Shown here piece by piece: positions 27,248-34,318 of a stretch of DNA of 42,963 nucleotides. Source of the DNA: Bacteroidales bacterium UBA3764 (GTDB taxonomy: Bacteria > Bacteroidota > Bacteroidia > Bacteroidales > UBA932). Numbering within the stretch: the stretch's first letter is position 1; each line of letters starts with the position of its first letter. The position numbers and the translations under genes are program-made. The DNA lies in contig DFFY01000092.1 in assembly GCA_002371115.1 (NCBI GenBank), positions 5,048-48,010 on the forward strand, in the 5' to 3' direction. The notes below the pieces were generated by a model. The model searched no databases. It was given only the letters and a program-made list of their open reading frames with translations, and was not told the origin of the DNA.

Positions 27248-27451
27248 CTATTTCAGGGCCTCTATTTCACTTACGGAAAGCTTTGTTGCCTCAGCAATAA
27301 TAGCTACATCTGTCCTCATGGCCAGCATACGCTTAGCCGTGTCCTGCTTCTCCTGCTCGATGCCTTGCTCAATGCCTTGCTCAATGCCTTGCTCGATGCC
27401 CCTCTCAAGGTACACCTCGGCAATTTCCTGTTTTTCGCGGTCGCTGATCAT
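27248..27451 (-). CDS. Orphan Rpn C-terminal tail, possible RpnS-like antitoxin
   Basis: A 67-residue reading frame beginning MISDREKQEIAEVYLERG, then four tandem GIEQ units, then a helical end VSEIEALK like the ends of Rpn proteins. It starts 17 bp after the stop of the second Rpn gene, in another frame. Read upstream of its ATG the frame continues as SQYVRS, which lines up with SEYIKQ in the neighbouring Rpn protein. So it looks like the tail of a different Rpn allele placed after the present one. In E. coli, RpnS antitoxins are variable C-terminal domains with four-residue repeats. It could be a functional separate antitoxin or just a leftover from C-terminal exchange. No clear ribosome-binding site. 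Confidence 0.55.
   Translation of the reverse strand: MISDREKQEIAEVYLERGIEQGIEQGIEQGIEQEKQDTAKRMLAMRTDVAIIAEATKLSVSEIEALK
27353..27408 (-). repeat. 12-bp tandem repeat coding for GIEQ units
   Basis: Four to five copies of a 12-bp unit (plus strand TGCCTTGCTCAA with small changes), in phase with the codons. Copy number could change by slippage without breaking the frame, altering helix length. Confidence 0.75.
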
Positions 27452-27468
27452 GGATCGTACGTATTGGC

Positions 27469-28353
27469 TTATTTGTTTTGTAGTGAAAGAATCTCCTCTA
27501 TGGATAGCCTGGTGGCTTCTGAAACAGTTTTGGCATCCATGCCCATTTTCAGGAGTGCGGCGGCAGTCTCCTGCCGGGCCTGAGCATCGCCCTCTGCTCT
27601 TCCCTCTGCAAGACCTTTTGCAAGGCCTTTTTCCTCGGCCGTGGCCATTTGATTGACGATGTCTCTGATGGTAATCATTTGCTTGATGTATTCGGAACGT
27701 TCCTTCGGGGCAAATTTATTAATTTCCGCAGAATTAAACAACAAATCAAATATCTCACCCTTCAATTCTTTGGGTCGTTCCTCCATCTCCGGCATCTTCC
27801 TCATGGCATAGCAGAAGTTATCCAGCAACGAGGCCTCGCTGGTCATCGCCTTGCTGCAATTGGGAACCTCCAGGAAGATATACTCAACCGGGATAGGCAT
27901 GTCCTCGCCCGTGGTCAGTTCTTTCAGTCTGTACCTGTACAACACCCTGTCGGAACTTTCATGCAACGGGAAATTGACCACCCCGATAAAATAAATCTGC
28001 GGAAGGGACCAGTCCGTACTGCCAACCTTGACCTGCTCTTGTATTACAAAGGTGGAGTTAAACATCGCCCGTTCATAGAAGGTCTTCTGCTCCGTGAACT
28101 GCATTTCCACTATGAAATGTGCTCCCGTTTCATCCGTACAATGTACATCCAAGCGGATGTCCTTTCCCTCCTCAATGGGGTTCACATACTCCTGCGGGCC
28201 AAAACTCAGTTTGGTTATCTTCCGCTCCGGGATCATTTCCTGCAGAAAGAGTTGCATGAGCCGCCGGGCCGGAGCCCAGCCAAATGTTCTCTTGAACCAT
28301 CGGTCCATCAGCACATTGGCATACCTGCCAATTTTCAATTCATTTTGTTCCAT
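27469..28353 (-). CDS. Rpn-family PD-(D/E)XK nuclease, copy 2
   Basis: 294 residues from the ATG at 28353. The catalytic D69 and E83-x-Q85 are as in copy 1, and the first ~240 residues differ at only about a dozen positions by eye. The tail differs: after SEYIKQMITIRD comes a helix of four-residue units (KGLA, KGLA, EGRA, EGDA) and ends in STRLSIEEILSLQNK-like sequence (ATRLSIEEILSLQNK). Four-residue repeats here are a hallmark of the RpnS dimerisation helix. Divergent from the invertase gene with about 160 bp between start codons. Together with the orphan tail downstream, the window holds three different Rpn tails and two nuclease heads. Nuclease and anti-phage roles are by family. Confidence 0.8.
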   Translation of the reverse strand: MEQNELKIGRYANVLMDRWFKRTFGWAPARRLMQLFLQEMIPERKITKLSFGPQEYVNPIEEGKDIRLDVHCTDETGAHFIVEMQFTEQKTFYERAMFNSTFVIQEQVKVGSTDWSLPQIYFIGVVNFPLHESSDRVLYRYRLKELTTGEDMPIPVEYIFLEVPNCSKAMTSEASLLDNFCYAMRKMPEMEERPKELKGEIFDLLFNSAEINKFAPKERSEYIKQMITIRDIVNQMATAEEKGLAKGLAEGRAEGDAQARQETAAALLKMGMDAKTVSEATRLSIEEILSLQNK

Positions 28354-28394
28354 ATTATCGCATTTTGTGACACCGGGCCCGGATGTCGGTTTCT

Positions 28395-28403
28395 GCAAAC
28401 ATA
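28395..28403 (-). promoter_or_regulatory. -7 box of the second Rpn gene promoter
   Basis: TATGTTTGC on the minus strand, 42 bp before the ATG, identical in sequence and position to that of copy 1. Confidence 0.55.
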
Positions 28404-28427
28404 GAAAAGCGTTCCCGGAAATCCTAC

Positions 28428-28481
28428 AATCGTAAAAAAGATTGTGTTGTTTCACATGTTTTTTTGCTGTTTTTTACGATT
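28428..28481. repeat. Inverted repeat between the Rpn and invertase genes
   Basis: Arms AATCGTAAAAAA (28428-28439) and TTTTTTACGATT (28470-28481) around a 30-bp loop. The right arm lies inside the -33/-7 spacer of the invertase promoter, so a protein bound here would control the invertase directly. The same repeat is kept upstream of Rpn copy 1. Confidence 0.6.
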
Positions 28482-28494
28482 CGGTAGATTTTTG
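28463..28494 (+). promoter_or_regulatory. Promoter of the invertase gene
   Basis: TTTG at 28463-28466, 20 bp, then GATTTTTG at 28487-28494 followed by C. Same geometry as promoters A and C. The start codon follows 18 bp after the -7 box, so the leader is very short. Confidence 0.6.
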
Positions 28495-28512
28495 CATATA
28501 AAATTTCAGTTT

Positions 28513-29103
28513 ATGATTATTGCATATATTCGTGTAAGCACAGAGTTGCAGTCGTACGAAGGTCAACAGTACGAGATTGAACAGTGGTGCCATCGGCGTA
28601 ATTGGGAAGTTCATCGCTGGGTGCAGGAAAAGGTGTCCGGAGCAAAAGAGATCAATCGAAGAACGTTGGGGCGGCTTTTGAAAAGAATGAACCGGGGCGA
28701 TGTGTTAGTATGTACCGAACTATCCAGATTGGGCCGCAACATGATGATGGTGATGGGCATCCTGAACACATGCTCCCAAAAGGGGATTAAAATTTATTCC
28801 ATCAAGGACAATTTCGAGTTGTCGGACTCCCTGAATGCCAAAATCATTGCTTTTGCCTTCTCTTTGGCGGCCGAGATCGAGCGCAACCTTATATCACAAC
28901 GTACGCGCGAGGCGCTGGCTGCAAAGAAACAGGCAGGCATCAAGTTGGGACGTCCGTTCGGAAAAAGCCGGGAACGGAAAAGATTTGACGACAGGGAAGA
29001 CTATATTCGCACCCGGCGGAACCAAGGCGTCAGCATTGGCCGCCTGGCCCAAGAGCTTAAGATGCACCGCAACACGCTGTCCCGGTATTTGAATGAGAAG
29101 TAA
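28513..29103 (+). CDS. Mpi-like serine DNA invertase
   Basis: 196 residues from ATG 28513, about the length of the Bacteroides fragilis master invertase Mpi, whose start it resembles (MIIAYIRVST). Resolvase domain ~1-140: Y5, R7 and nucleophile S9, plus R72 and R75 in SRLGRN, and the E-helix segment AAEIERNLISQRT. A C-terminal helix-turn-helix (~172-194, VSIGRLAQELKMHRNTLSRY) would bind the site. Small serine invertases make paired double-strand cuts at inverted sites and religate after rotation. Mpi controls many promoters in B. fragilis. This gene lies between sites B and C, so it stays intact whichever way the segment points. No clear terminator follows before promoter C, so some read-through into the adjoining SusCD operon is possible. 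Confidence 0.9.
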   Translation: MIIAYIRVSTELQSYEGQQYEIEQWCHRRNWEVHRWVQEKVSGAKEINRRTLGRLLKRMNRGDVLVCTELSRLGRNMMMVMGILNTCSQKGIKIYSIKDNFELSDSLNAKIIAFAFSLAAEIERNLISQRTREALAAKKQAGIKLGRPFGKSRERKRFDDREDYIRTRRNQGVSIGRLAQELKMHRNTLSRYLNEK

Positions 29104-29310
29104 CACCGGTTCATACGCGCGCGATAAGTATATATGGGGAAGTTTCGATTTGTTAAAGAAAGCCAAATACCTGAGAGTGAAAGGTAAAGCTGATATAAAA
29201 ATTTTTAAAAAATTTTTCATGTTTATAATCTATTAAAAATTGATGCATTATTTTAACGGATTGTAAGTATATTTTCCAAAAATCGCGAAAAAAACGCAAA
29301 TATTTGGCGG
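29104..29310. other. AT-rich intergenic region upstream of promoter C
   Basis: Noncoding and strongly AT-rich from about 29190, resembling the block upstream of promoter A. No gene, terminator or RNA was recognised. Confidence 0.4.
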
Positions 29311-29343
29311 AAATCGTTGATTAAACGCATAAATCGACGATTT
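29311..29343. repeat. Inverted repeat just upstream of promoter C
   Basis: AAATCGTTGATT (29311-29322) and AATCGACGATTT (29332-29343) form 12-bp arms with one mismatch around 9 bp, ending 6 bp before the -33 box. This is a typical place for a regulator-binding site. No counterpart seen at promoter A. Confidence 0.45.
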
Positions 29344-29349
29344 TAAAAA

Positions 29350-29381
29350 TTTGCAAATGTGAATTTGTTTTTCAATCTTTG
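29350..29381 (+). promoter_or_regulatory. Promoter C, driving operon C in this orientation
   Basis: TTTG at 29350-29353, 20 bp, then AATCTTTG at 29374-29381 followed by C. The spacer shares TGAATTTGTTTT with promoter A. The -7 box ends 25 bp before the core of site C, matching the 24 bp at promoter A. Confidence 0.68.
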
Positions 29382-29406
29382 CAGGCGAGTACCCGAATTT
29401 TTAAAG

Positions 29407-29423
29407 GGTCGTTTAGTAGTGTA
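29407..29423 (+). repeat. Predicted invertase recombination site C
   Basis: Exact 17-bp core GGTCGTTTAGTAGTGTA, preceded by AAAG rather than the ATAC of sites A and B. Same orientation as site A, inverted relative to site B. It lies between promoter C and the SusC start. Confidence 0.7.
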
Positions 29424-29449
29424 TTATTTACAAGAGAACGTGATAATCG

Positions 29450-29469
29450 TATCAGTATTTATGTTTAAC
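29450..29469 (+). promoter_or_regulatory. Leader motif shared by operons B and C
   Basis: TATCAGTATTTATGTTTAAC, one base different from the operon B leader at 27077-27096 and in the same place relative to the recombination site. It ends 18 bp before the chosen SusC start. Confidence 0.5.
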
Positions 29470-29487
29470 GTCTTTAAATCTATTCAC

Positions 29488-32400
29488 ATGAAAGGAATTA
29501 AGACTCTGCTCGCATCCTTCCTTTTCTTTGTGTGCGCCGTGGCTTTTGCCCAAAACGGCGTAGTGAAAGGTAAGGTGGTGTCTCAAGACGGAGAACCCGT
29601 CGTGGGAGCTTATGTACTCGTGAAAGGAACCACCGTCGGCGAACTCACCGATATGGACGGTGCTTTTTCGCTCTCGAATGTCCCTGCCGGAAGCCGCCTG
29701 GTGATTGCCTTCATGGGCATGAAAACCTCCGAGGTCGATGCCGCTAACGGTCTCACCATCAAAATGGAACCCGACGCGGAATACCTGAAAGAAGTAGTAG
29801 TAACCGCCATGGGTATTTCCCGCGAAAAGAAAGCGTTGGGATATGCCGTCCAGGATGTGAAGTCCGAAGACCTCACCCAAGCGGCCAGCGCCAGCCTGAG
29901 CAGCGCCCTCCAGGGCAAGCTTTCCGGCGTGGAAATCTCCTCCTCCTCCGGTATGCCCGGTGCTTCTGCAAAAATCACCATCCGTGGTTCCCGTTCCCTG
30001 GACGGAAACAACCAACCCCTCTACGTAGTGGACGGAATGCCCATTGCTTCCATCCCCGACATTGACACGGGCAACTCCGTGACGGGTTCGGACTACGCCG
30101 GCCGCGCCCTGGATATCGACCCCAACGACATTGAAAGCATCAACGTCCTGAAAGGCCAGGCCGCATCGGCCCTGTATGGTATGCGTGCCTCCAACGGTGT
30201 AATTATCATTACCACCAAGAAAGGCTCGTCCGCGCAGGCAGGCAAGACCTCCATTTCCTTCTCCACCAACTTTACCTTTGATACGCCGGATATTTATCCG
30301 GAGGTGCAGAAGAAGTATGCGCAAGGTTCTGCCGGGAAATACAACCCCACTTCCTCCCTGTCCTGGGGACCGCTCATCAGCGAGCTTCCCAATGACGCCA
30401 ACTACGGCGGCAACACGGACAACCGCTTCACCCAGGAAGCAGGGCTCCATCAGGGCCAATACTACCAGAGTGCGCGCCTGAAGGCCGGTCTGGACCCTTG
30501 GACCACGCCTGCAGCGTATGACAACATCCGCAACTTCTTCAAGACGGGTCACACGTTCAGCAACAACGTCAGCGTCGCCCGCAACTTCGGCAGCGGAAAC
30601 TTCATTTTCTCCCTGGGCAGCACCAACAGCACCGGTATCATTGAAAACACCTACATGAACCGTTACAATGCCCGTTTTGGTGCCGATGCCAAACTGAGCA
30701 AATACTTCACCATTGGCTTCAATGCAAACTATGTGCAGTCCGACATGAACAAGCAGTCCGGTGCCAATGACGGTATCACCGCCGCCCTTTACCACGTGCC
30801 CGCCGACTACGACCTTGCCGGAATCCCTTATCACACACCCGACGATCCTTATACCCAGGTGAGTTTCCGTAACCTTACCTTCAACAACCCCAGATGGGCC
30901 ACCCAGAACAACTTCTTCAAGGAGAAGTCACAGCGTTTCTACGGGAATGCCTACCTGGACTTCAAGACCAAGTTTGCACAGGCCCACACCCTGGATATCA
31001 AATACCAGCTGGGAACCGATGCCTATACAACCTCCTATCAGGATATCTACGGTTACGGCAGCAAGGGTGCCGACGGCGAAATCACCGAGCGTACCCTTAC
31101 GGAGAACACCATCAACTCGCTCCTCACGGCCAACTATACCTGGAACATCAATGATAACTGGAACCTGTCGGCCATGCTCGGTAACGAAATTGTGTATGGC
31201 AGAGAGAAATATCTCTATGCCTATGGCAACCACTTCAATTTCGCCGGCTGGAACAGCCTGAACAACGTTGCTTCCTACAGTTCTGCCGAATCTTATGGCA
31301 GAAGCCTCACCTTCGGTACCTTCGGTGAAATCGCCGCAGACTACAAGAACATGCTGTTCCTGAACGCGACGTTCCGCTCCGACTACGTATCCTCCATGCC
31401 TCACGGAAACCGTACTTTCACCTATCCTTCCGTGTCTGCAGGCTTCATCTTCACGGAACTGGAAGCGCTGAAGAACAAGGTGCTCACCTATGGTAAAATC
31501 CGCGCATCCTACGCTGAGGTAGGCCAGGCCGGAACCTATCATGAGTCCTATTACAGCACGCCTACGTTCGGCGGCGGATTCTCCTCCGGAACCCCGGCCA
31601 TGTATCCCACCAACGGGGTTGTTGCCTATACGCCTTATGCCCTCCTCTACGACCCTGCCCTTCGTCCCCAGAACACCCGTTCCTATGAAGGCGGTATTGA
31701 CTTGGGCTTCCTGGACGGCCGCATCACCCTCAACTACACCTTCTCCCGCCAGAACGTGAAGGATCAGATTTTTGCCGTTCCCATGGCCTCCTCCACCGGT
31801 TACTCGCAGAAGATGACCAACGCCGGCAGGGTACACACCAATGCACACGAACTTACCCTCGGATTCATCCCCGTGCAAACCAAGGATTTCCTCTGGGACA
31901 TCAACGTGAACTTCACCAAGATTGACAACTATGTGGACGAACTCGCAGAAGGTGTGACCAGCATCATGCTGGGCGGCTTCGTAGAGCCTCAGGTGCGTGC
32001 CGGTATCGGCGACAAATATCCCGTTATCTATGGTGTCGATTACCTCCGCAACCCCGAAGGAAAGGTAATTGTTGACGATGACGGTTTCCCCATCGCCGGC
32101 GACAACGCTGTCCTGGGCGCTGTTTCTCCCGACTTCCAGCTTGGCTTCGGGACCAGTTTCCAATGGAAAGGCCTCCGCGTCAACGCTGTGTTCGACTGGA
32201 AGAAGGGTGGCAAGATGTACGCTGGTTCCGCCACCATGATGGAATACTATGGTACCGCCCTTTACTCTCAGGAACTGCGTGAAAAAGACCAGTTCATGTT
32301 CGACTATGAACCGTCCGTGAAGATTGTCGGTTATGACGCCGACGGCAATGCACAGTATGCACCCAACGACATCATGATCAGCGGTTCCGACGCCCAGGCC

Positions 32401-32673
32401 TATCTGAGCACCTTGAACGACATCTCCAAGTACTTTGTACGGGACGCTTCCTACCTGAAACTCCGTGAGGTTTCCATCAGCTATCCCATCGTCAAAGCCA
32501 AGTGGGGGACCCTCACCCTCAGCGCCTTCGGCCGCAATATTCTCCTGTGGACGGCCATCCGCGGATTCGACCCGGAAGCTTCCCAGGGCAACAACAACAT
32601 GTCCGGTGGTTTCGAAAGATTCTCTCTGCCTGGTTCTTCAAGCTATGGCGCCGGTCTCAAATACAACTTTTAA
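29488..32673 (+). CDS. SusC/RagA-family TonB-linked outer membrane transporter (operon C)
   Basis: 1061 residues from ATG 29488 (MKGIKTLLASFLFF), which gives a normal signal peptide cleaved near AFA-QN. The frame is open upstream to 29359, but that part contains promoter C and site C and so is not coding. Carboxypeptidase-regulatory-like domain (~24-100), plug with VVVTAMGISREKKALGYAV (~104-122) and ASALYGMRASNGVIIITTKKG (~230-250), then barrel, ending YGAGLKYNF. The AMGI...KALGYA plug style marks a common SusC subgroup that pairs with SusD-like_2 lipoproteins, as here. Confidence 0.93.
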   Translation: MKGIKTLLASFLFFVCAVAFAQNGVVKGKVVSQDGEPVVGAYVLVKGTTVGELTDMDGAFSLSNVPAGSRLVIAFMGMKTSEVDAANGLTIKMEPDAEYLKEVVVTAMGISREKKALGYAVQDVKSEDLTQAASASLSSALQGKLSGVEISSSSGMPGASAKITIRGSRSLDGNNQPLYVVDGMPIASIPDIDTGNSVTGSDYAGRALDIDPNDIESINVLKGQAASALYGMRASNGVIIITTKKGSSAQAGKTSISFSTNFTFDTPDIYPEVQKKYAQGSAGKYNPTSSLSWGPLISELPNDANYGGNTDNRFTQEAGLHQGQYYQSARLKAGLDPWTTPAAYDNIRNFFKTGHTFSNNVSVARNFGSGNFIFSLGSTNSTGIIENTYMNRYNARFGADAKLSKYFTIGFNANYVQSDMNKQSGANDGITAALYHVPADYDLAGIPYHTPDDPYTQVSFRNLTFNNPRWATQNNFFKEKSQRFYGNAYLDFKTKFAQAHTLDIKYQLGTDAYTTSYQDIYGYGSKGADGEITERTLTENTINSLLTANYTWNINDNWNLSAMLGNEIVYGREKYLYAYGNHFNFAGWNSLNNVASYSSAESYGRSLTFGTFGEIAADYKNMLFLNATFRSDYVSSMPHGNRTFTYPSVSAGFIFTELEALKNKVLTYGKIRASYAEVGQAGTYHESYYSTPTFGGGFSSGTPAMYPTNGVVAYTPYALLYDPALRPQNTRSYEGGIDLGFLDGRITLNYTFSRQNVKDQIFAVPMASSTGYSQKMTNAGRVHTNAHELTLGFIPVQTKDFLWDINVNFTKIDNYVDELAEGVTSIMLGGFVEPQVRAGIGDKYPVIYGVDYLRNPEGKVIVDDDGFPIAGDNAVLGAVSPDFQLGFGTSFQWKGLRVNAVFDWKKGGKMYAGSATMMEYYGTALYSQELREKDQFMFDYEPSVKIVGYDADGNAQYAPNDIMISGSDAQAYLSTLNDISKYFVRDASYLKLREVSISYPIVKAKWGTLTLSAFGRNILLWTAIRGFDPEASQGNNNMSGGFERFSLPGSSSYGAGLKYNF

Positions 32674-32686
32674 GGAGGGCTAACTT

Positions 32687-34231
32687 ATGAAAAAAGTATA
32701 TCAACTCTTCGTCCTTTCCGTTGCCGCCTTCGCTGTTGCCGCGTGCTCGGAAAACAAAATGGATGAAATCAATAAGGATTTGAGCGTTGCCTACGATGTA
32801 AATGCCAAGTTTATCGTCCCCGATGTGGAACTCCGTACTTCGCAAAATATTGTCGGCGGTGACTTCAATACCTATTTCGGCTCCTACGTTGAGTATTGGG
32901 CCGGCACGCACAACCAGCTTTATAAGGCCGAAAAACGGGATGCCGAGGTTCGCCTTGCCTCCACGTTCAACAACAACTGGCAAACCATTTACGAGAACAT
33001 CCGCAACGCCAAAATCATCATTGCCAAATGTGCCGATGATGCCGCAGGGAAAGATGCAGGTGACGCCTTCATCCGTGGCGTCGGCGAAGTCCTCCTTGCC
33101 TACAACCTGGCAGTAGCTACGGACGTGTACGGTGATACGCCCTACACCCAGGTAGGAAATGTGAACAAATATCCTTACCCGGAAGCAGAAAGCCAGGAAA
33201 GCATCTACAAAGCCATCTTCGACCTCCTGGAGGCCGCTATCGCCGACTTTGGCAATGGCAGCAATACCCTTGGCAGTTATGACCTTATCTACGGTGGAAA
33301 TGTGGACAAATGGACCAAGTTTGCCAATGGCCTCCTGGCGCGTTATACCATGCGCTTGATCAACCGTTCCTCCAACAAAGAAGCCGATTATCAGGCGGTC
33401 ATCGACTATGTGGACGCCTCCTTCACTTCTGCTGCCGACCAGGCTTCCATGGCCTATAACAACGGCAACCAGAACCCGCTCTTCGACTTCCAGTGGAGCC
33501 GCGACGGCATCTCCTCCTGCACCAGCATGTACAACAAGCTGATGGAACGTGACGATCCCCGTGCAGACAGGGCGTATTGGCATTCTAGCTCATGGGGCTA
33601 TTTGTCCGCAGACGATGTGGCCGATTACCTGGCACCGACCGGTGATCCGGAAGAGAGTCAGTATGAATACACCTACGACATCTTCACGTTTGCCGAAGTT
33701 GCCCCTGTTCACTATCTGAGCTACCATGAGCTTCAGTTCCTCAAGGCCGAAGCCCTGTGCCGCCAGAACAAAGCAACCGAAGCCAAGGAAGTCCTTAAGG
33801 GGGCCATCGCCGCCGCTTTCGAGAATTTCGAAGTCAGCGTCCAGGCAGCCATGAACGCACCCTCCATCAATGCTTATGGCGGTCTTGAGCCGGCCGACGA
33901 CAATGCCCTGACGGCCGAACGTGCCGAGACCTACTTCAACAATTCGGTTGCGACGCTGTTCGATACCAATCCGCTGAAAGAAACCATGATGCAGAAGTAT
34001 ATCGGCATGTGGGGGGCAAACGGAGAAACGGTGGAAACTTACGCCGACATCCGTCGTCTTAAAGCGGAAGGCAACGACGTCTATGAGCTGGAGAATCCGG
34101 GACAATTCCCGCTCCGTGCGCCTTATGGCCAGGACGATGTGGTGGCCAACCCCAACATCACCAAGATTTACACAGACGCCGGTAACTACGTATTTACCGA
34201 GCCCGTCTGGTGGGCCGGCGGCACCCGCTAA
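32687..34231 (+). CDS. SusD-like_2 family lipoprotein (operon C)
   Basis: 514 residues, lipobox C20 (VAAC). The beginning, MDEINKDLSVAYDVNAKFIV, and the TPR-like body with YGDTPYTQV (~149) and LKAEALCRQ (~352) fit the SusD-like_2 group. A strong ribosome-binding site, AGGAGGG at 32673-32679, overlaps the SusC stop and lies 7 bp before the ATG. Partner of the preceding SusC. Unlike operons A and B, no further lipoprotein follows; a terminator comes 23 bp after the stop. Confidence 0.92.
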   Translation: MKKVYQLFVLSVAAFAVAACSENKMDEINKDLSVAYDVNAKFIVPDVELRTSQNIVGGDFNTYFGSYVEYWAGTHNQLYKAEKRDAEVRLASTFNNNWQTIYENIRNAKIIIAKCADDAAGKDAGDAFIRGVGEVLLAYNLAVATDVYGDTPYTQVGNVNKYPYPEAESQESIYKAIFDLLEAAIADFGNGSNTLGSYDLIYGGNVDKWTKFANGLLARYTMRLINRSSNKEADYQAVIDYVDASFTSAADQASMAYNNGNQNPLFDFQWSRDGISSCTSMYNKLMERDDPRADRAYWHSSSWGYLSADDVADYLAPTGDPEESQYEYTYDIFTFAEVAPVHYLSYHELQFLKAEALCRQNKATEAKEVLKGAIAAAFENFEVSVQAAMNAPSINAYGGLEPADDNALTAERAETYFNNSVATLFDTNPLKETMMQKYIGMWGANGETVETYADIRRLKAEGNDVYELENPGQFPLRAPYGQDDVVANPNITKIYTDAGNYVFTEPVWWAGGTR

Positions 34232-34254
34232 TCAGCCACTTCCTTATCAACACA

Positions 34255-34286
34255 GAACGGGACCCGTCCAGGGCCCCGTTCTTTTT
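34255..34286 (+). terminator. Terminator of operon C
   Basis: GAACGGGACCC-GTCCA-GGGCCCCGTTC, 11 pairs with one G-U, then TTTTT. Its T-run overlaps the -33 element of the next gene. Confidence 0.9.
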
Positions 34287-34315
34287 GAACTGACGGAAAA
34301 AAGCAGTAACTTTGC
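34284..34315 (+). promoter_or_regulatory. Promoter of the PorV-like gene, probably leaderless
   Basis: TTTG at 34284-34287, 19 bp, then TAACTTTG at 34307-34314, a perfect -7 box. The ATG at 34319 is only 5 bp downstream, about where transcription should begin, so the message may have little or no leader. Confidence 0.7.
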
Positions 34316-34318
34316 GGC

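Larger units (their letters stand above)
27134..29406. mobile_element. Predicted invertible segment carrying its own DNA invertase
   Basis: The 2.27 kb between sites B and C, which are inverted repeats. Contents from left to right: a terminator facing operon B, an orphan Rpn tail (-), an Rpn nuclease gene (-), the invertase gene (+) and promoter C facing operon C. If the segment flips, promoter C would face operon B and the terminator would face operon C. Inversion itself is not visible in a single sequence. Confidence 0.6.

Noticed and set aside
27353..27408. CRISPR-like array
   Set aside because: The 12-bp units are contiguous, without spacers, and in phase with codons for GIEQ.
1516..29423. 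Deletion between sites A and C, which are in direct orientation
   Set aside because: Small serine invertases strongly prefer inverted sites, and a deletion would remove operons A and B. Possible in principle but no evidence.
29359..29487. N-terminal extension of the operon C SusC
   Set aside because: Contains promoter C, site C and the leader motif, and would hide the signal peptide behind 43 residues.
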